23,248 nucleotides of DNA from a virus: the IMG/VR virus record IMGVR_UViG_3300008952_000314, positions 1-23,248 of that record; one strand, written 5' to 3'. Made by a program: the position numbers and the translations under genes. This document shows positions 18,517 to 23,248 of this stretch, in pieces. The number at the start of each line of letters is the position of its first letter. The first letter of the stretch is position 1. The notes beneath the pieces are model-generated. The model did no database searches and was not told where the DNA came from. It was given only the letters and a program-made list of their open reading frames with translations.

Positions 18517-20988
18517 GTGGCCGTTGATTTCTTACTTGTTCGTACCGGCGATTCGATGCTTGTCCGCACCGGCGACAAGCTCGAGCTTCGCGACGTTACC
18601 GCCGGGGTCGCTGTTCAGTACGCAAGCATTAGCCAGCAGATGGGGCAATCGGTGAACTATCTAAAGCAATCAACCGCAACGCAACATCAGCCTATTGGGC
18701 CGTTCCTTGACGAAGACGACGGGAAGACCGCCGAGACTGGTTTGACGATCGCTAACACCGATATCAAGCTCTGGAAGGAAGGTGCCACGTCGTTCGCCAA
18801 TAAGAACTCAGGCGGCGCTGCATACGAGGATAACGGGTTCTACGGTATCACATTTGACGCGACCGATACGAATACCGTCGGTAAACTCAAAATGCAGATT
18901 CACGTCGCGGGCGCGCTTCCCGTGTTTGAGACGTTCTACGTGCTAGAGGAGGCCATCTATGATGCGCTCTTCGCGGGGTCGGCTGCTGGGTTCAGTTCGT
19001 CGGGCGAAGTCACTCTTTTAGCGGCGACTCAGGCGAGTATTGACGCGGTCGAGACCGATACATCGACAACATTGCAAGCTGAGTTGGATGCCATTCAGGC
19101 GGCGGTCATAACAAACGCGGCGGGTGTTGACATCGCGGCGGATATCATCGCGGTTAAAGCCGAAACGGCGGCAATCCTTGCCGATACCGCCGAGATCGGG
19201 ACAGCAGGGGCCGGGTTGACGGATGTGGGCGGCTTCTCGACAGCGGCCAAGGGACAGATCAACACTGAGGCAGATACGGCCCTCACCGATTACGACGCAC
19301 CGACGCGGGCGGAACTGACCACCGATACGAACTCGATTCTGACCCGCTTGGGCACGCCAGCGGGGGCAGATGTATCTGCGGACGTAGCGGCCATCCAGAG
19401 CGACACGAATGACATTCAGCTTCGCCTGCCCTCGGCATTGACGACAGGAACAGCAGATAGTGGTTCAACAACGACGATGGTCGACGCGGCTCGAACCGAG
19501 GCCGACAACGACTATTGGAAGGGTCAGTTGATTCGGTTCACGAGTGGAACGGCAACCGGTCAAGTCAGGCTGATCACGGGGTTCACGGCGGCAACCGATA
19601 CGATCACATTCGAGCCAGCGACGACACAAGCAATCACCACAAACACCTATGAGATCCTGCCGTTTGGGCGAGGTGACTTGCTTACGGCCACTCAGGCCAG
19701 CATTGATGCGATCGAGACGGACACCGCCGACATGCAGCCGAAACTTGGCACGCCTTCAGCCGATGTGAGCGCGGACATTGCGGCCGTAAAGTCAGATACG
19801 GCGGCTGTGCTGGTTGACACAGGAACCACCCTACCTGCAACGCTCGGAACACCGACGGGCGCGGACATGTCGGCCGACATCGCAGCGGTTAAGGCGGATA
19901 CCGCGGCAACGCTCATCGACACAGCCGAGATTGGAGCGGCCGGAGCTGGCCTAACGAACTTGGGCGGCATGAGTACCGCAATGAAAGCGGAGGTCAACGC
20001 CGAGGCAGACACGGCATTGACCGACTATGACCCGCCAACCAACGCTGAAATGGAAGCCAGGACGCTTGTTGCTGCCAACTACTTCGACCCAGCCGCAGAC
20101 ACAGTGGCTAATGTCACAACCGTGGCAACGACGACCACGAACACGGATATGCGCGGAACTGACTCGGCCGCGCTGGCTGACACGATGGAGGGATTCTTCC
20201 AGGTTTCGCTTCGGTCTGATGCGGCTATCACAACGGATCGTGCTGCCATCCTGACGCTGATCAACGCCAATGAGGGAAGTGGAGCGGGTAACTACGCGGC
20301 AACGACTGAGTCGCTTGAGGCGTTACGGGATAGGGGTGATGCTGCCTGGATTACTGCTACCGGGTTCTCAACGCTAGTGGCGACTGACATCGTCAGTGAT
20401 GGAACGGCGCTGAACACAACGGCCGGCGTTTTGGATGTAGTCAACCTTGCCAACACGATAACGACGTACACCGGAAACACTGTTCAGACCGGCGACAGTT
20501 ATGCAAGGCTTGGAGCACCAGCGGGTGCGAGCATGGCCGCCGATGTTGCCGCAGTGAAAGTCGACACAGCAGCCACGTTGATTGACACGGGTACGACGCT
20601 ACCAGCAACACTGGCGACGATAGACGGCAACGTAGACGCTGTTTTGGTCGATACGGGTGCAACGCTTCCAGCGACGCTCGCAACGATTGATACCAACGTT
20701 GACGCGATTCTCGTTGACACCGCAACAACGTTGCCGGCCACGCTCGCCGGTCTCAATAACATAAGTGCTGCTGACGTGAATGCTCAGGTCTTGGATGTGA
20801 TCAATGTAGATACCCTCGTGGATGGCAAGACCATCCCGGCAGCGATGCAAATCATCGCCGCTGTTGTCGCTGGCAAGATAAGTGGGGCTGGGACAGGTAC
20901 GGAAGTGTTCTTGGGAATCGATGGTGTGACGACGCGAGCGACCGTAACGGTGGACGGATCGGGTAATCGATCGGGAGTCACCTACTAA
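18517..20988 (+). CDS. Long repetitive fibre/baseplate-associated structural protein, 823 aa
   Basis: GTG 18517 with GGGGTAGGC upstream; the nearby ATG 18515 is out of frame. The N-terminal 150 residues form a head domain (GPFLDEDDGKTAETGLTIAN, TFDATDTNTVGKLKMQIHVA, LPVFETFYV), a pattern shared by phage structural proteins. The rest is a helical shaft rich in A, T, D with repeats: a module of about 57 aa (IAVKAETAAILADTAEIGTA ... DALTDYDAPT-like) recurs near residues 211-267 and 454-512, ATQASIDA-ETDT blocks recur at about 168 and 389, and 22-aa units lie at 20581-20754. A compact domain (about 308-385: RFTSGTATGQVRLITGF) interrupts the shaft. It is likely a trimeric fibre shaft. Confidence 0.8.
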   Translation: MAVDFLLVRTGDSMLVRTGDKLELRDVTAGVAVQYASISQQMGQSVNYLKQSTATQHQPIGPFLDEDDGKTAETGLTIANTDIKLWKEGATSFANKNSGGAAYEDNGFYGITFDATDTNTVGKLKMQIHVAGALPVFETFYVLEEAIYDALFAGSAAGFSSSGEVTLLAATQASIDAVETDTSTTLQAELDAIQAAVITNAAGVDIAADIIAVKAETAAILADTAEIGTAGAGLTDVGGFSTAAKGQINTEADTALTDYDAPTRAELTTDTNSILTRLGTPAGADVSADVAAIQSDTNDIQLRLPSALTTGTADSGSTTTMVDAARTEADNDYWKGQLIRFTSGTATGQVRLITGFTAATDTITFEPATTQAITTNTYEILPFGRGDLLTATQASIDAIETDTADMQPKLGTPSADVSADIAAVKSDTAAVLVDTGTTLPATLGTPTGADMSADIAAVKADTAATLIDTAEIGAAGAGLTNLGGMSTAMKAEVNAEADTALTDYDPPTNAEMEARTLVAANYFDPAADTVANVTTVATTTTNTDMRGTDSAALADTMEGFFQVSLRSDAAITTDRAAILTLINANEGSGAGNYAATTESLEALRDRGDAAWITATGFSTLVATDIVSDGTALNTTAGVLDVVNLANTITTYTGNTVQTGDSYARLGAPAGASMAADVAAVKVDTAATLIDTGTTLPATLATIDGNVDAVLVDTGATLPATLATIDTNVDAILVDTATTLPATLAGLNNISAADVNAQVLDVINVDTLVDGKTIPAAMQIIAAVVAGKISGAGTGTEVFLGIDGVTTRATVTVDGSGNRSGVTY
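20581..20754 (+). repeat. 66-bp (22-aa) tandem repeats in the fibre shaft
   Basis: Unit 1 is at 20581-20646, unit 2 at 20647-20712 and a partial unit 3 at 20713-20754. They encode variants of [IV]DTGTTLPATLATID and GNVDAVL. Protein identity is higher than DNA identity, so selection on a helical repeat, not recent slippage, keeps the period. Confidence 0.8.
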
Positions 20989-21251
20989 TGGCAGCGGTCA
21001 AAGACACATTCGAATCTGGAACCTTCCTGCCGGTTACGTTTGGCGCGGGATCGTGGCGTGGCACTGGTGCCAGCATTGGCAGTAGTGAAGGTACGGAGTT
21101 TCGTGTCGGCGGAAGGCTACACGCCATAGCCAATGGCGAAAGCATGCACGCAATTGCAGGCGGCGAGCGATTACACGCGAAGACAGCGGGCGAACCAACG
21201 CACGCAATCGCAGCGGGTGGACGATTGCACTACACGCGAGGGGAAGACTAA
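20988..21251 (+). CDS. Small structural protein with five 9-aa His repeats, 87 aa
   Basis: ATG 20988 overlaps the fibre stop (TAATG). The first 42 residues (DTFESGTFLPVTFGAGSWRG ...) are a small beta domain. Then come five nine-residue units from residue 43: RLHAIANGE, SMHAIAGGE, RLHAKTAGE, PTHAIAAGG, RLHYTRGED, each with His at position 3 and a G-[EG] turn at the end. Such short period with regular hydrophobic and glycine positions suggests a beta-solenoid strip on the virion. Neighbouring genes are fibre and adaptor-like. The aligned histidines could bind a metal ion in stacked rungs, which is inferred only. Confidence 0.7.
   Translation: MAAVKDTFESGTFLPVTFGAGSWRGTGASIGSSEGTEFRVGGRLHAIANGESMHAIAGGERLHAKTAGEPTHAIAAGGRLHYTRGED
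21114..21248 (+). repeat. Five 27-bp tandem units encoding xxHAIAxGE
   Basis: Units start at 21114, 21141, 21168, 21195 and 21222 and run without gaps to the stop codon at 21249. DNA identity between units is moderate, with the CAC histidine codon invariant in all five. The period is exactly nine codons. Confidence 0.88.
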
Positions 21252-21586
21252 TGCCAACCATTGCGAGCCAGCGGGGCGAGATGTCAGCAGGCGGAACGCG
21301 AAACGTCGCCATTGACTACACGGATAAGCTCGACAGCGGCGAGCTCTTAACCGGCACGCCAACGATCGTTGAGGTGACCACCAACGACCTGACGCTAAGC
21401 AACAAGGTCGTTAGTACAGGCAGTTTGACGATACTCGGCGCGACGGTGGCTGCGGGCGCAGCGGTTCAATTCAAGGTGGTTGCTGGCTCGGGGCTGCTTG
21501 GTACATACACCATTCGGGTAACTGTCTCGACGGACGCGACGGTAGCGCAGACGTTCGTTGACGACTACGTGTTAGACATTCGGTGA
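21251..21586 (+). CDS. Phage fibre/adaptor-like Ig-fold structural protein, 111 aa
   Basis: ATG 21251 overlaps the previous stop. IDYTDKLDSGELLTGTPTIV, LTLSNKVVSTGS and AVQFKVVAGSGLLGTYTIRV then TVSTDATVAQTF follow the pattern of the small beta-sandwich proteins found beside phage head-tail and fibre genes (the phage fibre-tail adaptor type). The D-Y-T-x-x-L-x-x-G-E-x-L opening and G-T-Y-x-I-x-V-x-V-S-T-D core are familiar. It is likely a virion component linking an appendage. No catalytic residues are seen. Confidence 0.72.
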   Translation: MPTIASQRGEMSAGGTRNVAIDYTDKLDSGELLTGTPTIVEVTTNDLTLSNKVVSTGSLTILGATVAAGAAVQFKVVAGSGLLGTYTIRVTVSTDATVAQTFVDDYVLDIR

Positions 21587-21595
21587 GGTGAAGAT

Positions 21596-21844
21596 ATGGC
21601 ACTCATGATGGCAGAAGAGGCAAAGAGAATCGCCTCGGACAATAGCGGCGAGGTGGAGGGATTCAAGGTCACCATCGCCAAGCAAATCAAATCAGCGGCT
21701 CACAGCGGCACATCCAGCGTGTTTATTGATGTGCCTGTCCGTCGGCGCAGTGTTGTTGCGGCTTGGTTGCGGCAAAGTGGCTACACGGTCAGTGGTGAAG
21801 CGAATAAGGCAGCGGGGCCAGTTGTTGAAGTGCGATGGGACTAA
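21596..21844 (+). CDS. Hypothetical phage protein, 82 aa
   Basis: ATG 21596 follows GAGGTGAAG. It is helical at the N-terminus (MAEEAKRIASDNSGEVEGFK) with a core VTIAKQIKSAAHSGTSSVFID and a C-terminal helix-strand (VVAAWLRQSGYTVSGEA...VEVRWD). The pattern of an I-x-x-A-A-x-x-G ... L-x-x-x-G-Y-x-V small alpha/beta protein is common among phage unknowns near structural genes. No function can be assigned. Confidence 0.68.
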   Translation: MALMMAEEAKRIASDNSGEVEGFKVTIAKQIKSAAHSGTSSVFIDVPVRRRSVVAAWLRQSGYTVSGEANKAAGPVVEVRWD

Positions 21845-21846
21845 CG

Positions 21847-22176
21847 ATGCCTAGCCGACCACCAACAGCCTGCCCATGTGGCGGCATCAAACGAAACGGC
21901 AACTGCGACCGATGTGGCAAGCGGAACGGATACGACTCACGACGAGGGACAGCACACCAGCGAGGATACAACGCGGATTGGCGGAAGGCACGACACCTCT
22001 ACCTGAGAGACAACCCACTGTGCCAAGCATGCTTGAACGAAGGCAAGACGACAGCGGCGACGGTAGTTGATCACATCGAGCCACACAGAGGCGACAAGAT
22101 GCTGTTTTGGGCACGATCAAACTGGCAGGGGCTTTGTAAGCGACACCACGATAGGAAGACAGCGAGCGGCCGGTGA
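21847..22176 (+). CDS. Packaging-associated HNH endonuclease
   Basis: A 109-aa protein, ATG 21847. N-terminal cysteine pairs (CPCGG, CDRCG) are followed by RGYNADWRKARHLYLRDNPL, CQACLNEG (C59, C62), the catalytic DHIEPHRGD (75-83) and LCKRHHDRKT (C97, H100, H101). This is the classic small HNH family encoded next to the terminase genes of cos-type phages, where it nicks DNA and helps TerL cleave cos. The gene order HNH - spacer - TerS - TerL here is exactly that arrangement. The extra N-terminal zinc knuckle is a variation seen in some members. Confidence 0.9.
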   Translation: MPSRPPTACPCGGIKRNGNCDRCGKRNGYDSRRGTAHQRGYNADWRKARHLYLRDNPLCQACLNEGKTTAATVVDHIEPHRGDKMLFWARSNWQGLCKRHHDRKTASGR

Positions 22177-22283
22177 GGCTGTCTCAAAATGGGACGCGAC
22201 CGGGGGGCCATCGGATTCTGGGGGCCGACGACTACCGAAGACCGTCCCAGACTCTCTAACTTTTTTCGCGAAACGAGGCCGAC
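22177..22283. other. G-rich spacer between HNH and TerS, candidate cos region
   Basis: No convincing gene (a 33-codon frame from 22190 lacks a ribosome site). It contains GGGGGCC twice (22203-22209 and 22220-22226), TGGGACG (22190-22196) inverted against CGTCCCA (22243-22249), the string GTCTCAAAATGGGAC near its start, and CTAACTTTTTTCGCG near its end. In many HK97-like phages a G-rich segment of this kind between the HNH and terS genes holds cos. The assignment is by position and general look only. Confidence 0.5.
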
Positions 22284-22706
22284 ATGGTAGGTCGACCACC
22301 TAAACCACAGCAAATCAAGACGTTAGAGGGCAACCGTGCCCGCCGTGAAATCCCGCCAGAGGTGCCGGCTGATGGTTTGCCTGAGTTGCCCGCCGTGTTG
22401 AACGAAATCGCGACTGAGCACTGGGTCAAGGTCACGAGTGAGATTGATGGATGGGGCATTGCGAAGCGAGTCGACTCTCATGCCCTCGAGCAAATGTGTC
22501 GGTATTGGGCGTTGTGGCAAGCAGCGATGTCCGTGGCTGAGAGAGACCCAATAGACAAAGACGCTCGATTGGCGGTTTCAACGTATAGCGAATGCTGGCG
22601 GAAGTTCGCAATCGAGTTTGGCCTGACGCCTGTCGCGCGAGCCAAGTTGGCGATTCAAGAGCAGAAAAAGACGGACGATTTGGGCGACTTCCTCAAGGTG
22701 GTTTGA
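22284..22706 (+). CDS. Terminase small subunit, P27 family
   Basis: A 140-aa protein starting at ATG 22284. MVGRPPKPQQIKTLEGNRAR matches the family opening (G-R-P-x-K-P-x-x-x-K-x-L-x-G-x). It is followed by LNEIATEHWVKVTSEIDGWG, a helix ALEQMCRYWALWQAA and a C-terminal EFGLTPVARAKLAI, the E-F-G-L-T-P-x-[AS]-R motif of P27 TerS. It recognises the packaging start site and regulates TerL. It lies 33 bases before TerL, with a palindrome between. Length is within the normal range. Confidence 0.92.
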   Translation: MVGRPPKPQQIKTLEGNRARREIPPEVPADGLPELPAVLNEIATEHWVKVTSEIDGWGIAKRVDSHALEQMCRYWALWQAAMSVAERDPIDKDARLAVSTYSECWRKFAIEFGLTPVARAKLAIQEQKKTDDLGDFLKVV

Positions 22707-22731
22707 CCTAAGGGACAAATTGTCCCCTAGG
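22707..22731. promoter_or_regulatory. 25-bp near-perfect palindrome between TerS and TerL
   Basis: GGGACAA (22712-22718) and TTGTCCC (22720-22726) are perfect arms around a single A. CCTA (22707-22710) and TAGG (22728-22731) extend the symmetry outward with one unpaired base on each side. It starts immediately after the terS stop and ends nine bases before the terL ATG. It may be an operator, a packaging-protein site or an mRNA hairpin controlling terL translation. It has no T-run. Confidence 0.6.
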
Positions 22732-22739
22732 CGAAAAAC

Positions 22740-23248
22740 ATGATAAAACGCAGCCTAACGCCGAAACAGCAGCGCGACACCGAACCGATGATTCGGACGG
22801 TGAGCGACGAGCGTGCGTACGAGGCTGGCTACTGGTTCGACCCCAATGCGGCCGACCACGTTTGCACGTTTTTCGAGCGTTACCTATCTCACACGATGGG
22901 CGAACATGCTGGCAACTCGTTCACCCTCTTGCCGTGGCAGCGTGATGAGGTTCTGCGGCCGCTGTTTGGATGGAAGCGGCCAGACGACCGGCGCCGATAC
23001 TCAAAGGGTGACATCTTCGTTGCCAAGAAGCAGGGGAAGAGCACCATTGCGGCGGGGCTCGCCAATTACTTCCTGATGACCAGCGGTGCGCGCGGTGAAG
23101 TCTACGGGGTCGCTCACACTCGGGACCAGGCGGGCATCATCTACCGGGAAGCCGCGGCGATGGCGCGCACCTCGCCGGCGCTGCAAGACCGACTGAAGCC
23201 GATCGACAGCCAGAAGCGAGTTGTCTTTCACGCTCAGAACTCATTCTA
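22740..23248 (+). CDS. Terminase large subunit (HK97-like), 3' end outside window
   Basis: The frame is open from ATG 22740 to the window edge (169 codons, no stop). MIKRSLTPKQQRDTEP is followed by FFERYLSHTMGEHAGNSFTL, LPWQRDEVLRPLFGW, and DIFVAKKQGKSTIAAGLANY. The AKKQGKST at 95-102 is the variant Walker A (K-x-x-G-K-S-T) of phage TerL ATPases, here preceded by the typical L-x-P-W-Q element. GEVYGVAHTRDQAGIIYREA is the next conserved strand-helix. It powers DNA translocation and carries a C-terminal nuclease not reached here. The ribosome site is weak (AGGCGAAAAAC). About two thirds of the usual length is missing because of the window edge. Confidence 0.93.
   Translation, partial: MIKRSLTPKQQRDTEPMIRTVSDERAYEAGYWFDPNAADHVCTFFERYLSHTMGEHAGNSFTLLPWQRDEVLRPLFGWKRPDDRRRYSKGDIFVAKKQGKSTIAAGLANYFLMTSGARGEVYGVAHTRDQAGIIYREAAAMARTSPALQDRLKPIDSQKRVVFHAQNSF

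Overview
This window looks like the left and central part of a tailed double-stranded DNA bacteriophage genome or prophage (Caudoviricetes). Almost every gene reads on the + strand. Stop and start codons are tightly overlapped (ATGA, TAATG, GTGA). It holds a replication/recombination block, a virion-fibre block, and an HNH - small terminase - large terminase packaging block at the right edge. The host cannot be read directly. Base composition is moderately GC-rich, and several proteins (the secreted thioredoxin-like protein at 15206, the CsrA homologue, the 100-aa protein at 1879, the fibre proteins) remind me of Planctomycetota phages and genomes, so a planctomycete host is my best guess, held with low confidence. 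No integrase, repressor, tRNA, CRISPR array or insertion sequence is visible.

Layout. Bases 1-423 are a gene-free control region with nested dyads, a small palindrome, a tandem 10-bp repeat and a candidate promoter that feeds the first operon. Bases 424-2181 hold small early genes: an excisionase-like DNA-binding protein, two unknowns, a phage CsrA, a GGA-loop hairpin, a 29-aa membrane microprotein and a conserved unknown. Bases 2232-6924 hold a putative single-strand annealing protein, two ParB-fold proteins, a superfamily II helicase with a zinc-ribbon insertion, and small partners. After a structured 300-base gap, 7234-9045 holds an orphan DnaB-N-terminal-like protein, a replisome-organiser-like protein and an HNH protein overprinted on its 3' end. 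Bases 9042-13886 are an accessory/DNA-metabolism block: DNA adenine methylase, zinc-ribbon proteins, a PAPS-reductase-like protein, a RuvC-like resolvase, HTH, RimI-like acetyltransferase and an HExxH metallopeptidase. A metallophosphoesterase (13879-14823) closes the block before a strong nested terminator at about 14903-14969.

The second transcription unit (15009-17374) encodes a small conserved phage protein, an exported thioredoxin-like protein, a hydrophobic small protein, a papain-like cysteine peptidase and two small exported or membrane proteins. I suggest a lysis or envelope role for it. Then come three fibre/appendage genes (17374-21251) rich in internal repeats, a probable fibre/adaptor Ig-like protein, an unknown, and the packaging module: HNH nuclease, a G-rich cos-like spacer, P27-type TerS, a 25-bp palindrome and TerL, which is cut by the window edge.

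The most striking structure is a set of imperfect direct repeats that sit exactly on gene-gene junctions. A 43-bp repeat (end of an upstream gene, ribosome site, start of a downstream gene) brackets the methylase. A second set (39-bp and 35-bp repeats) brackets two unrelated small genes placed in tandem between the RuvC and HTH genes, leaving an in-frame diverged remnant of the RuvC tail and a truncated copy of the HTH start between them. Both read as fossils of cargo genes swapped into fixed slots by short-homology recombination, in a phage that encodes its own putative annealing recombinase, helicase and resolvase.
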